Positions 37,578 to 46,976 of a stretch of DNA of 64,000 bases are shown one piece after another. Both the position numbers and the translations under genes were made by a program. The stretch is from Domibacillus tundrae (GTDB lineage Bacteria > Bacillota > Bacilli > Bacillales > Domibacillaceae), in the NCBI RefSeq assembly GCF_000970675.1, contig NZ_LAJA01000001.1:682001-746000 (forward strand). The letters are read 5' to 3'. The notes beneath the pieces are model-generated. The model was given only the letters and a program-made list of their open reading frames with translations. It was not told the origin of the DNA and did not search any database. Every line of letters begins with the position of its first letter. Positions within the stretch are counted from its first letter, which is position 1.

Positions 37578-39089
37578 CGTGCGCCAAAATAAAACCATTG
37601 TAATATCCTGCTTTTTAAAAATACCGAGAACTACAGCGCCAAACAAATAGACGATCAAGCAGCCCATTATGCCTCCTCCTAAATAGAGAAACGTATTTTG
37701 TGTTAAAAAAGGCAAAAAAGCGTGTGCCCCTAAATACGTAAAAGCAAGCAGCAAAACGATTTTTGCATAAAGGCCGTACTGAAGAGAAAAGGGAACAGAT
37801 TTAAGCATGGATGCTGTATGAAGAAGAGTGACGAGTACGATGCTTGCTGCTATGGCAATGGCAGTGCCGCGAATGCCGAATGATGACTGGCTGGATAAAA
37901 GAAAAATAATGAAAAGCTTCACCGCTGCCCCATAAAAACTATTCAGCATAGCCGCGCGGGATAAATTCAGCGCCTGCAAAACAGCCTGCAGCGGTCCTTG
38001 GCAATAATATAAAAGAAAGAACGGTGCCATGAGCTGAATTAAATCGGCTCCTTTTTTCGTATGATACATGACGAGCATTAAAGGCTCAGAAAATAAAAAC
38101 AGCACCACTACCGCAAAGCCGCCTGAAAACAAGCAAAAGCGGATCGATTCATTTACGCGCCAGGCCACGCTGCTGAACTTTTTTTTGCTGAATGATTCAC
38201 TAATATCCGGGACAAGTGACGACGAGAGTGCCATTGTTAAAAAGGATGGCAAAAACATAAGCGGCAGTGCGTAGCCGGTTAACACGCCGTATTCTTTCAT
38301 AGCCTCGTTCGAAGCAAGCCCTGCGATCGCCAAACTTTTTACGACAACAATAGGCTCAAGAAACCAGGCGCCTGAACCTATCAGCCGGCTGCCGACAGCG
38401 GGAAGAGCCGTTTCCGCCATTTCTCCAAAAAGAGAACGGCTTGTCCGTCTGCCGGGCCACTGGCGGACTTTTCGCCATTCTAAACGAAACGCAGCAAGAA
38501 GGTAAAGCAGCGAGACGAGTTCACCAGCGGAAGCCGCCGCCATTGCACCAGCCGCTGCATATTCAATTCCATGCGGCAACAGCATTCGTCCAGTCAGGAT
38601 GATCAGCCCGATTCTCACAATCTGTTCAATAAGCTGGGAAAGTGCCGCAGGCTTCATATTCATTTTCCCGTGAAAATAACCACGAATAATGGAAGAAACC
38701 GCAATAATGGGCACAGAAGGAGCAATTGCATAAAGCGATAAAACAGCCCGTTTGTCATGAAAAAGGGTTTCCGCCAAGTAAGGGGCAAGCAGACAAAAAA
38801 CGGGTGTTAAAACGGCGGCTAAAGAAAAGGTAATGAAAAGAGATGTATACAAAATATGTTTCCGCTGCGCATCATTTTTTGCTGCAGCAACACTCCGGGT
38901 AACGGCGACCGGCAAACCGAACTGAACAGCTGTTACGGTCAAAATAAATGCCGGGAAAACGGCCATATACAAGCCGATCCCTTCTTCACCGATTAATCGG
39001 GCAATGACCATTCGGTTCACAAAGCCGAGAATTTTCACAAGAAAAATGGCGCCCGCGAGCCACATCGTTCCTTTTATAAATGATGACAA
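37575..39089 (-). CDS. spoVB: Stage V sporulation protein B (MurJ-like polysaccharide flippase family)
   Basis: 504 residues with about 14 hydrophobic helices, MATE/MOP superfamily. SpoVB is needed for spore cortex synthesis and is thought to flip lipid-linked precursors. N-terminal FIKGTMWLAGAIFLVKILGF and NRMVIARLIGEEGIGLYMAVFP match the Bacillus family start. TTG 39089 is preferred: GGCGGTGG lies upstream and the family N-terminus begins there. The open frame continues 32 codons further up but those residues look non-native. Confidence 0.9.
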   Translation of the reverse strand: MSSFIKGTMWLAGAIFLVKILGFVNRMVIARLIGEEGIGLYMAVFPAFILTVTAVQFGLPVAVTRSVAAAKNDAQRKHILYTSLFITFSLAAVLTPVFCLLAPYLAETLFHDKRAVLSLYAIAPSVPIIAVSSIIRGYFHGKMNMKPAALSQLIEQIVRIGLIILTGRMLLPHGIEYAAAGAMAAASAGELVSLLYLLAAFRLEWRKVRQWPGRRTSRSLFGEMAETALPAVGSRLIGSGAWFLEPIVVVKSLAIAGLASNEAMKEYGVLTGYALPLMFLPSFLTMALSSSLVPDISESFSKKKFSSVAWRVNESIRFCLFSGGFAVVVLFLFSEPLMLVMYHTKKGADLIQLMAPFFLLYYCQGPLQAVLQALNLSRAAMLNSFYGAAVKLFIIFLLSSQSSFGIRGTAIAIAASIVLVTLLHTASMLKSVPFSLQYGLYAKIVLLLAFTYLGAHAFLPFLTQNTFLYLGGGIMGCLIVYLFGAVVLGIFKKQDITMVLFWRT

Positions 39090-39183
39090 TCTGCCACCGC
39101 CTTTTCCGAAAAAGTAATTGTGAAGAAAATATTGTATAATGAGATATATGTACAAAGATGGACGAGCATGACAGGGGGCATTC

Positions 39184-39501
39184 ATGATGGGAAAGCATCC
39201 ATATGACGTGTATTACGGTAAGCTATTGCCAGCATTGGTCAGCAAAGTGGAAGAATTCCGGCTGCTTAATTACCGGACGGCAGAAATCGAAACACTTTGG
39301 CTTTATCTACTGAATAAAAAGTGGAAAAAAATCGATGAAGAACGGCCTTTATCACGTTTGGTCGGGGATATTTTATCCGTCAAGCCAGGCGAGTATATGA
39401 ATTACATGCAGATCACAGCGTTCAAGACGCCCGAATGGGGGGAACCTTTATCAAATAAAGAAATGGCCTTTTTATTTGATTCCCGTAAAGACCGTGAGTA
39501 A
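39184..39501 (+). CDS. comN: Post-transcriptional regulator ComN (YrzD)
   Basis: 105 residues, soluble, basic and helical. The motif ALVSKVEEFRLLNYRTAEIE and the WLYLLNKKWKK segment fit the ComN family, which in B. subtilis promotes comE expression by binding its 5' mRNA. Location between spoVB and secDF matches. Two adjacent ATG codons at 39184 and 39187; AGGGGG spacing fits the second slightly better. Confidence 0.82.
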   Translation: MMGKHPYDVYYGKLLPALVSKVEEFRLLNYRTAEIETLWLYLLNKKWKKIDEERPLSRLVGDILSVKPGEYMNYMQITAFKTPEWGEPLSNKEMAFLFDSRKDRE

Positions 39502-39544
39502 ATTGACAGTCTGTTTTTTCTCATTCATAATGAAGATTGCTGAG

Positions 39545-39577
39545 GAATTCTGGTATTCGTTACCGGAATTTTTTTTA
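39545..39577 (+). terminator. Terminator after comN
   Basis: AATTCTGGTA and TACCGGAATT give a 10-bp stem around TTCGT, followed by eight T residues. Confidence 0.88.
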
Positions 39578-39619
39578 TCAACTTGTTTTTTTACATACAA
39601 TAAGGAGTGGGAATGAAGA

Positions 39620-41881
39620 ATGGTAAAACGGAGCCGGATCGTCGCTTTTTTGCTTGTGGTGGCCATGTTATTTGGCGCTATGGGCGTCACTGCGAACGAT
39701 ATCGTCAAAAATATTAAGCTCGGTCTTGATTTGCAGGGCGGTTTTGAAGTGTTGTATGAAGTAGAGCCTGCAAAAGAAGGGCAGAAAATAACAGAGAGTG
39801 TCGTAGCGGATACCGCTGAGGCACTTGATAAACGGATCAATGCCCTTGGCGTCAGTGAACCGAGTATTCAGGTGGAAGAAGGAAACCGGATTCGTGTTCA
39901 GCTTGCTGGTGTTGAAGACCAGGAACAGGCGCGCAGCATGCTTTCAACACAAGCAAATTTATCTTTCCGTGATATTAATGATAACTTGATGATGGATGGC
40001 AGCGACCTTGTTGAAGGAGGAGCTGAACAGTCCTTTACAGAAACAGGCGAGCCAAATGTAGCGGTTAAATTAAAGGACAGCAGCAAATTTAAAGAAGTGA
40101 CGGAAAAAATTGTCGCGATGACGCCAAACAATCAATTAGTCATTTGGCTTGATTTTGAAGAAGGCGTCGATTCATTTGCGAAAGAAGCGCAAAAAGAAAA
40201 TCCAAAATTTTTATCCGCACCAAATGTCGATGAAGTATTCAATACGACAGATGTGACAATTCAAGGTGATTTCACAGTAGAAGAAGCCCAGGAACTTGCG
40301 GCTTTACTAGATGCGGGTGCATTACCGGTCAAATTGAATGAGATTTATTCAACATCGGTCGGCGCTCAATTTGGAGAAAAAGCATTGAATGAAACGGTGC
40401 TTGCCGGCATTGTCGGAATCGCCATCATCTTTTTATTCATCATTTTCTATTATCGACTTCCAGGAATTATTGCCGTTATTACGTTATCGGTATTTCTTTA
40501 TTTGACACTCCTTGCTTTCGATTTAATTAATGCGGTTATGACACTTCCGGGTATTGCCGCTCTTATTCTTGGAGTCGGGATGGCGGTAGATGCCAATATC
40601 ATTACGGCTGAACGGATTCGGGAAGAAATTAAAATTGGCCGCTCTATTAAATCTGCTTTTAAAACAGGAAGCAGCAATGCGTTCCTTACAGTAGTGGATG
40701 CGAACTTAACAACCCTTTTAGCGGGAGGGGTATTGTTTTATTTTGGAACAAGCTCTGTTAAAGGGTTTGCGACAACGCTTATTATCAGTATTCTTGTCAG
40801 CTTTATTACCGCTATCTGGGGAGCAAGAGTGTTAATGAGCCTGCTCGTGAAAAGCAATTGGCTCAACAATAAGCCAGGCTGGTTCGGCGTGAAAAAATCA
40901 GCTATTTATCCGATCAGCGAAGGATACGACGCACTCGACTTGCCAACCAAATTCGATAAGCTTGATTTTGTCAAGCCTCATAAAAAATTGTTTGCCCTTT
41001 CGGCTATTGCGATTATAGCAGGCATGATCGTCCTTGCTGTTTTCCGTTTAAACTTGGGAATTGATTTTTCAAGTGGTTCCAGGCTGGAATTGTTGTCTGA
41101 CGAGCCATTAACCGAGCAGGCTGTGGAAGCAGAGCTGGACAAGCTGGGATATAATGTAAACGCGACGCTTGGCGGGGATAATCAAAATATGGCGTCTGCC
41201 CGGTTTGATGAAGCGTTAACGCAGCAGGAAATTGCGGAAATAAAAACAAGCTTAAATGAAACGTTCGGTGCAGAACCGAATATTAGTACCGTATCACCAG
41301 TGGTCGGAAAAGAGTTAGCAAAAAATGCTGTTATAGCTTTGGCGGTTGCAGCAGTAGGGATTATTCTTTACGTCGCTTTCCGTTTTGAGCTTTACATGGG
41401 CGTTGCAGCTGTACTCGCCCTGCTGCATGATGTCTTTTTCATTATTGCCTTTTTCAGCTTGACGCGTCTTGAAGTGGACATCACCTTTATCGCAGCCGTC
41501 CTCACGATTGTGGGCTATTCCATTAATGATACGATTGTGACATTTGACCGTGTTCGGGAAAATATGTTGAAAGCGAAAAAAATCACGGCACCGGAACAGC
41601 TCGACGTTATTGTAAACAAAAGCATCCGTCAAACATTGGCGCGTTCGATTAACACCGTTTTAACCGTGGTCATCGCTGTGCTGGCCCTTATTGTGTTAGG
41701 AAGCTCATCGATTTTAAACTTCTCGATTGCGCTTCTCGTCGGCCTGATTGGCGGCGCTTATTCTTCCATCTTTATCGCTTCTCAGCTATGGCTGATTTGG
41801 AAAAAGAAAGAATTGAAGAAAAAAGGACAATTGATTACGTATAAAGAAAAGGTTACAAATAAAGACGAATTACAAGTATAA
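39620..41881 (+). CDS. secDF: Fused protein-export membrane protein SecDF
   Basis: 753 residues, the Bacillus SecD-SecF fusion. SecD half: membrane helix 1 (about 7-25), NIKLGLDLQGGFEVLYEV, the external P1 domain, then five helices with GVGMAVDANIITAERIREE. SecF half from about 450: helix, IDFSSGSRLE, external P4, then helices with VGYSINDTIVTFDRVRENM. It uses proton flow to pull proteins out of the Sec channel. A terminator lies on each side, so it is probably monocistronic. Confidence 0.97.
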   Translation: MVKRSRIVAFLLVVAMLFGAMGVTANDIVKNIKLGLDLQGGFEVLYEVEPAKEGQKITESVVADTAEALDKRINALGVSEPSIQVEEGNRIRVQLAGVEDQEQARSMLSTQANLSFRDINDNLMMDGSDLVEGGAEQSFTETGEPNVAVKLKDSSKFKEVTEKIVAMTPNNQLVIWLDFEEGVDSFAKEAQKENPKFLSAPNVDEVFNTTDVTIQGDFTVEEAQELAALLDAGALPVKLNEIYSTSVGAQFGEKALNETVLAGIVGIAIIFLFIIFYYRLPGIIAVITLSVFLYLTLLAFDLINAVMTLPGIAALILGVGMAVDANIITAERIREEIKIGRSIKSAFKTGSSNAFLTVVDANLTTLLAGGVLFYFGTSSVKGFATTLIISILVSFITAIWGARVLMSLLVKSNWLNNKPGWFGVKKSAIYPISEGYDALDLPTKFDKLDFVKPHKKLFALSAIAIIAGMIVLAVFRLNLGIDFSSGSRLELLSDEPLTEQAVEAELDKLGYNVNATLGGDNQNMASARFDEALTQQEIAEIKTSLNETFGAEPNISTVSPVVGKELAKNAVIALAVAAVGIILYVAFRFELYMGVAAVLALLHDVFFIIAFFSLTRLEVDITFIAAVLTIVGYSINDTIVTFDRVRENMLKAKKITAPEQLDVIVNKSIRQTLARSINTVLTVVIAVLALIVLGSSSILNFSIALLVGLIGGAYSSIFIASQLWLIWKKKELKKKGQLITYKEKVTNKDELQV

Positions 41882-41889
41882 GCTGCTGA

Positions 41890-41940
41890 AAAAAACCTGC
41901 AAACGAACTCACACATTGTGAGAAGTTTGCAGGTTTTTCT
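41890..41940 (+). terminator. Terminator after secDF
   Basis: Long stem AAAACCTGCAAAC / GTTTGCAGGTTTTT with an inner TCACA/TGTGA hairpin; T/A runs at both ends could also end the response regulator gene on the minus strand. Confidence 0.88.
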
Positions 41941-41946
41941 TTTATA

Positions 41947-42888
41947 TTAGTAAACAGGTTGATTCATATCCGCTTTCAGTCGTTTTGCTTCAAAAAAGAA
42001 CATTTGAATAAATTTTTTCATATTCACCTTAATAGGGGTGGAAGAAGAATGCGGGTTTTCCTGCAGGTCGATCATTTTTTGCCGAACGGTCATAAAGTCA
42101 AAAAATTTCGCCGCATAATACTCGAACTTGGGATTTGCATAGTCTGTCAGGCCGAGGGAAGCAAAATGGGCAGTGGAATGAATGATAGCTCTGCGAACCC
42201 TCTGTTCAGACGCTCTTATTTCTCTGCCGATGTCTTGTTCCGAAACAGAGAAACCAAGTCTTTTTTGAATCGTTTTTTCAAAAATCATTTTCAATGATGG
42301 AAAGTTTTGGTCCGACGCTAATGCCTCCTCATCTGAAAATAAAAAGTGAAGAATCTCCATCAGATCCTTTGCTCCGTTATGCCCGACAAGGCCGAGCTCG
42401 GACAAGAGGTATTCCCCGATATCCGCCAGGCTGTTTTCATTCTGTGCGGAGCGCGCCGCACTATTATCAGCAGGCAGCAGACTGCTAAGGGAGGTTTTAA
42501 TGGTTTCAATCGATTTTTCCAGTTGAATCCGTTCCTTTACTTTTCGGATAACCGTGATCATCTCAATCCGGTTAATGGGTTTCATTACGTAGTACTCCGC
42601 TCCGAGAGAATATGCTTCACCAATAAGTTCCTTCGCTTCTACTTGAGAAATCATAATGATTTTGCCCTGGTAATGCCCCATCAAATCACGAATGGTTTCA
42701 ATGCCGTCCTTGATCGGCATAAGCAGATCAATGAAAAGGATATCTATTTTTTTCATATTTAAAAAAGAACCGGTTAGCTGCTCCCCGTCCGCTAGTTCAC
42801 CGACGACCTCACCCAAATCTTCATCTTCAATGATTTTCGCCAAAATGAAGCGTATCGCTTCATCATCATCCACAATAAAAAAACGCAT
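41947..42888 (-). CDS. glnL: Response regulator, GlnL/YcbB family
   Basis: 313 residues. N-terminal receiver (1-118): acidic pair DDDE at 7-10, phospho-Asp in LFIDLLMPIKDG (near 54), Lys in YVMKPINR near 102. C-terminal YcbB-type output domain (about 150-313), helical, with GREIRASEQRVRRAII as a likely DNA-recognition helix region. In B. subtilis GlnK-GlnL senses glutamine and controls glutaminase/transporter genes. Here the neighbour is a glutamate/dicarboxylate symporter. ATG 42888 has AAAGG nine bases upstream, next to the kinase stop. Confidence 0.8.
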   Translation of the reverse strand: MRFFIVDDDEAIRFILAKIIEDEDLGEVVGELADGEQLTGSFLNMKKIDILFIDLLMPIKDGIETIRDLMGHYQGKIIMISQVEAKELIGEAYSLGAEYYVMKPINRIEMITVIRKVKERIQLEKSIETIKTSLSSLLPADNSAARSAQNENSLADIGEYLLSELGLVGHNGAKDLMEILHFLFSDEEALASDQNFPSLKMIFEKTIQKRLGFSVSEQDIGREIRASEQRVRRAIIHSTAHFASLGLTDYANPKFEYYAAKFFDFMTVRQKMIDLQENPHSSSTPIKVNMKKFIQMFFFEAKRLKADMNQPVY

Positions 42889-42893
42889 AGCAA

Positions 42894-44177
42894 TCAACCT
42901 TTCTGAATTAACCTGTGCATCGGGAGTTTAATCACAAACAGGACACCATTCGGCTCATTCACTAGGGTAATATCACCGTTCAAGCTAGTGACAAGCTCTT
43001 TTACGTGGGCGAGGCCAATGCCTGTTGAGGGATTCCCCTGCTTATCATATTTCGTAGTAAAGCCTGGATCAAAAATAATGTGTTTATATTTTTCTGGAAT
43101 CGGCAGGCCGCTGTTGAAAACGTGTAGTTCTATCAGTCCGCGGGATCGGGTAAGCTCAATTCGGACAGAACCGGCTTCTTCGATTGCTTCCACCGCATTT
43201 GATACAAGATTATTTGTTAACGATAAAAACGTGTAAACGTGATAAGGAGGATGGTCTCCGGAAACAGCCAGTGAAAACGTAATTGTCTTTTTTAAAGACG
43301 CAGCGTATTTTTCATTGATCCGAACCGTTAATTGAACCAGCTCCTGGACGCTCATAAAATCTTTCGGGCTCTCATTGATAATGACATTTGACAGGCCCGC
43401 AAAAATCCGCTGATTGTCTTTTTTAATTTCATGAATTTTGCCTGCCAATTTCAGCGCCTGCTGGCTTGCTCTGCTGTCCGTCTGCTTAAAGGACCGATAC
43501 AGCTGATAGGATTCCCTGGTTGCTTCTTCAGCATCATTCAGCGTTTTTTTTAAATAAACCGTTTCTTCGTATAAATTTGAAACAAGCATTAGCATATGTT
43601 CGTTTTGTTCTGTTATGTGTTTTTCCCTGGCGTGTGCTTCATTCAGCTTCAGCATGTTTAAAAAACTAAGAACGATAAAGCTGCGGGCAAGTGCAATGAA
43701 AACAATTTCCAGCACATCGCCAAAAGAAAAAGTGATGGCAAACAGAAGGTAGTCGATAAACAATTCTGCCGCATTAGAAAGTAAATCGATACTAAGTACA
43801 CTAAACCCAACAGCGATGGAGCGGTCGCGATAGCGTTTTATGCCCAGACGGCTAAATAAGTACGCGTATAAAAAATAATAAATAAATGCGGGGAAATGAT
43901 GCTGAAGCGAGAGAAGAATACTCTCATGGTGGAACATGATCAAGTCAATGCCTGTACGAAATAAAATGACAGCTGAAGCAGTGAGGAAGCCGGCCCGTAA
44001 AATGAATTCTTTTTTTAAAAACAATAAGAAAAAAAACATAACGGGCGGTCCCAGGCCGATCCGAAATGCCTCACTAAAAGGATGAATTTTTAATTCTCCC
44101 GCTGCTGGAACACTAATCATCATCAACAGTATGAGCATCTGGTTATTTTTTAAAAAAGGATGTGAATAAAGGATCAC
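42894..44177 (-). CDS. glnK: Membrane sensor histidine kinase, GlnK/YcbA-like
   Basis: 427 residues. Five or six hydrophobic segments (first 190 residues), a coiled segment (about 195-265) and a HATPase_c domain (about 320-420) with NNLVSNAVEAIEEAG (N box), FDPGFTTKYDKQGNPSTGIGLAHV (F/G boxes). The dimerisation region reads LKLAGKIHEIKKDNQRIFAG, where HEIKKDNQ is the likely phospho-His site. GTG 44177 is chosen because AAAAGGAGGG lies just upstream and a good promoter (44210-44238) would otherwise fall inside the gene; the open frame extends 48 codons further. Kinase precedes regulator as in glnKL. Confidence 0.8.
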   Translation of the reverse strand: MILYSHPFLKNNQMLILLMMISVPAAGELKIHPFSEAFRIGLGPPVMFFFLLFLKKEFILRAGFLTASAVILFRTGIDLIMFHHESILLSLQHHFPAFIYYFLYAYLFSRLGIKRYRDRSIAVGFSVLSIDLLSNAAELFIDYLLFAITFSFGDVLEIVFIALARSFIVLSFLNMLKLNEAHAREKHITEQNEHMLMLVSNLYEETVYLKKTLNDAEEATRESYQLYRSFKQTDSRASQQALKLAGKIHEIKKDNQRIFAGLSNVIINESPKDFMSVQELVQLTVRINEKYAASLKKTITFSLAVSGDHPPYHVYTFLSLTNNLVSNAVEAIEEAGSVRIELTRSRGLIELHVFNSGLPIPEKYKHIIFDPGFTTKYDKQGNPSTGIGLAHVKELVTSLNGDITLVNEPNGVLFVIKLPMHRLIQKG

Positions 44178-44209
44178 GAGCCCTCCTTTTGTTCCAATGT
44201 ATGAGAAAT

Positions 44210-44238
44210 AGTATACAATTGGGCGGCGCGTAATACAA
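44210..44238 (-). promoter_or_regulatory. Promoter of the two-component operon
   Basis: On the minus strand TTGTAT and TATACT are spaced by 17 bases, about 33 bases upstream of the chosen kinase GTG. This supports the downstream start. Confidence 0.65.
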
Positions 44239-44334
44239 TATTGCTTTATTTTCGAAAAAAAAACGCTCACTTTGTCGAGAGGTGTATGATTTTGTAGGTT
44301 ATAAAATATAATTTTATACATGGTAGTGTACCTG

Positions 44335-44363
44335 TTGACCTGCTTCGAAAAAAGCAGACATAT
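44335..44363 (+). promoter_or_regulatory. Candidate promoter region of the symporter gene
   Basis: TTGACC and ACATAT are spaced by 17 bases. The spacer is a CTGCTT...AAGCAG inverted repeat, flanked by CCTGT (44331) and ACAGG (44371) arms. An activator such as the adjacent response regulator could bind there; this is inference. Confidence 0.35.
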
Positions 44364-44458
44364 TTTACAGGGGAAATGGTAGAGAATAACAGGCCGCTCC
44401 TGGCCATAGGCCGAGGAAACGCAGCCGTAACTTATGAATAAAGGAAAGGGTTGGTTAA

Positions 44459-45739
44459 ATGAAGAAAATTGGTTTAGCGTGGCAAATCCTCATTGGGTTA
44501 ATTGCCGGTATTATAGTAGGAGCAATATTTTACGGCAATCCACATGTAGCAGATTACTTGCAGCCGATTGGTGATATTTTTCTCCATCTGATTAAAATGA
44601 TCGTTATCCCAATCGTTATTTCAAGTATCATTGTGGGAGTAGCTGGTGTAGGCGATACGAAAAAGCTCGGGAAACTGGGCGGCAAAACGCTTCTTTATTT
44701 TGAAATCATTACGACGGTTGCCATTTTAGTCGGGCTCGCCGCCGGAAATATTTTTCAGCCGGGTGCAGGCATTGACATGTCTTCTTTAGACAAAACCGAC
44801 ATTGGAAGTTATGTAAGCACAAGCGAAGAAACATCGGATCACGGGTTTGCGGAAACATTTGTAAACATAGTGCCAGCTAACTTATTCGCATCTCTTGCAG
44901 AAGGCGATATGCTCGCGATCATCTTTTTCTCCGTTGTGTTCGGTCTTGGTATTGCGGCGATCGGTGAAAAAGGAAAACCGGTTCTGCAGTTTTTCCATGG
45001 AACATCAGAAGCGATGTTTTATATAACAAACCAAATTATGAAGTTTGCTCCGTTTGGCGTTTTCGCCTTGATCGGGGTGACCGTATCAAAATTCGGTGTG
45101 GGATCGCTTATTCCACTTAGCAAACTGATTATTCTTGTATACGGCGCCATGTTCTTCTTTGTTCTTGTGGTGCTCGGGCTGACGGCAAAACTGGTCGGCG
45201 TTAACATTTTTAACTTGTTTAAAATTTTGAAGGACGAATTGATTCTTGCGTACACAACGTCAAGTTCCGAAACGGTTCTTCCAAAATTGATTGAGAAAAT
45301 GGAGAAATTCGGCTGCCCGAAAGCCATTGTATCGTTTGTTATTCCAACAGGTTATTCATTTAACCTCGATGGATCAACACTTTACCAGGCTATTGCGGCA
45401 CTGTTTATCGCGCAAATGTACGGCATTGATTTGTCAATGGCAGAACAATTGTCGCTTGTTCTTGTGTTAATGGTAACATCAAAAGGAATTGCAGGAGTTC
45501 CGGGTGTTTCGTTTGTCGTGCTGCTTGCGACATTGGGAACCGTTGGAATTCCAGTTGAAGGTTTAGCCTTTATTGCAGGAATCGATCGTATTCTCGATAT
45601 GGCCCGCACGGCGGTTAACGTTGTCGGGAACTCTCTTGCAGCGATTGTATTGTCCAAATGGGAAGGGCAGTATGATGAGGGGAAAGCGCAGCGATATCTG
45701 GATGAAGTTCGCCAGCTGCAGCAATCAAAATCTGCATAA
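44459..45739 (+). CDS. Glutamate/dicarboxylate:cation symporter (DAACS family, GltT/GltP-like)
   Basis: 426-residue membrane transporter with eight helices and two re-entrant hairpins. Family motifs: the serine-rich AYTTSSSETVLPKL (HP1) near 260, the VIPTGYSFNLDGSTLYQ (TM7) near 296, and GIAGVPGVSFVVLLATLGTVG (HP2). It imports glutamate, aspartate or C4-dicarboxylates with protons or sodium; the exact substrate cannot be read. Divergent from the GlnKL-like system, which probably controls it. Candidate symbols are gltT or dctP. Confidence 0.92.
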   Translation: MKKIGLAWQILIGLIAGIIVGAIFYGNPHVADYLQPIGDIFLHLIKMIVIPIVISSIIVGVAGVGDTKKLGKLGGKTLLYFEIITTVAILVGLAAGNIFQPGAGIDMSSLDKTDIGSYVSTSEETSDHGFAETFVNIVPANLFASLAEGDMLAIIFFSVVFGLGIAAIGEKGKPVLQFFHGTSEAMFYITNQIMKFAPFGVFALIGVTVSKFGVGSLIPLSKLIILVYGAMFFFVLVVLGLTAKLVGVNIFNLFKILKDELILAYTTSSSETVLPKLIEKMEKFGCPKAIVSFVIPTGYSFNLDGSTLYQAIAALFIAQMYGIDLSMAEQLSLVLVLMVTSKGIAGVPGVSFVVLLATLGTVGIPVEGLAFIAGIDRILDMARTAVNVVGNSLAAIVLSKWEGQYDEGKAQRYLDEVRQLQQSKSA

Positions 45740-45742
45740 AAA

Positions 45743-45775
45743 AGAGACAGGCTGTCTAAAAGCCTGTCTTTTTTC
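45743..45775 (+). terminator. Terminator after the symporter
   Basis: AGACAGGCT and AGCCTGTCT pair around GTCTAAA, then six T residues. Confidence 0.88.
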
Positions 45776-45805
45776 GTTTTTCTATCGCACTGATTGAAAG
45801 CGAGT

Positions 45806-46849
45806 TTACATATGAACGAACGATTCTTTTGAATGAATACGACCGAATAAACGCGTAACGGGCAGGCGTTCTCCACTCACCCACCGGCCGAAATCAACCG
45901 GCAGCGGGCGGGCTTGTTCGCCAATTCCGATGAGGACATGAAGGGACTCTGGTTCATATACCGTTGTATGAAGTGTCCCTGCCCAGCTGCCGTATTTCTT
46001 TTTGAAAATTCCATAAGCTGGATCGTTAAAAAGCTCGTATGCTTTTTCTGCACTTCTTGGTGTTTGAGAATAACCTTTTAGCGCATGAAGCCGTTCTTTG
46101 GATTCTATCGTATGGTAGCGGTTTTCACCCGATAATTCACCTGAAACAAAGTGGTTGGCGCAGGCAGTTGTCTGCTTATATACATGAATGCCGCGCGGCG
46201 AAGCTTCGACAACGGCGCTTTGCAGTGATGCATCGTAAAGAGAATAATTAAAGGAATGGCGGTGCGGAATAGACGAAAGGAGCGCAATCGCTTCTTCGGT
46301 TGTCGCACACGAATCAAGCACAATACGGGCGATCACGCTGCACGTAAAGCCGTCTTCAGCGCGGCGCCGGTTCACAAAATGAAACCCGATGACAAGGCCC
46401 TTTTCGTTCATGCCGTCAATCCGCCCGACCATTCGACCGCTGATGCCGACAGACGCGTAGCCGTGGTCAGGCTGCCATAAAAGAAGCCGGCCTTCGTATG
46501 TTTTTGGATGAAAATCATAATTCCTTGCAAAAACACCACCGCTCATCATCGCTGAGCAGCCGCTGTTAACATCATCCGCCTGAAAACCGCTGTATTCATG
46601 GATGACGTCATATAACGACCAGCCAAGTGATTCGGCCAGCCCTTCAAACTCTTCCCACATAACAGGAGCGTACGTGTAAAAATACCTTTTTACTTGCTGA
46701 AAGTTTATATCATATGAACGAAGGGATTTTTTACGGCGTTTTTGATGAACAGCAAAAAGCGGCGACTGTTTTAATTTGTCGCCGGCAAGGCGTCCCAGAT
46801 CGTAATAACTGCCTCTTCCTTGAATAACGTCTACGTAAAAGCGCTGCAT
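45806..46849 (-). CDS. C45-type Ntn hydrolase (acyl-CoA:6-APA acyltransferase family)
   Basis: 347 residues. The putative nucleophile is Cys98 in DVNSGCSAMM, placed and surrounded like the autocleavage site of penicillin acyltransferase and other linear-amide Ntn hydrolases. ARNYDFHP near 108 is the family motif after the nucleophile, and GMNEKGLVIGFHFVNRR near 146 is also typical. Family members autocleave before the Cys and hydrolyse or transfer acyl groups on amides. Substrate unknown. Monocistronic, convergent with the symporter gene. Confidence 0.8.
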   Translation of the reverse strand: MQRFYVDVIQGRGSYYDLGRLAGDKLKQSPLFAVHQKRRKKSLRSYDINFQQVKRYFYTYAPVMWEEFEGLAESLGWSLYDVIHEYSGFQADDVNSGCSAMMSGGVFARNYDFHPKTYEGRLLLWQPDHGYASVGISGRMVGRIDGMNEKGLVIGFHFVNRRRAEDGFTCSVIARIVLDSCATTEEAIALLSSIPHRHSFNYSLYDASLQSAVVEASPRGIHVYKQTTACANHFVSGELSGENRYHTIESKERLHALKGYSQTPRSAEKAYELFNDPAYGIFKKKYGSWAGTLHTTVYEPESLHVLIGIGEQARPLPVDFGRWVSGERLPVTRLFGRIHSKESFVHM

Positions 46850-46976
46850 CTCGTTCCTGCTTTCTTTTTCTTTATATCGTGCCTTTTTTGAAAAAAGATT
46901 TCAAGAACGAAGTGTATAGAAATGTTTGAAGTGAGTTGAAAAAAGGGAAAAGTAAGTCACGTAGGGGGGGATCAGA

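Noticed and set aside
39090-39185. 32-codon N-terminal extension of SpoVB
   Set aside because: Family N-terminus begins at the TTG start at 39089, which has an SD; the extension overlaps the comN 5' region.
44178-44321. 48-codon N-terminal extension of the sensor kinase
   Set aside because: A good minus-strand promoter and an SD lie inside it, and GTG 44177 follows the SD directly.
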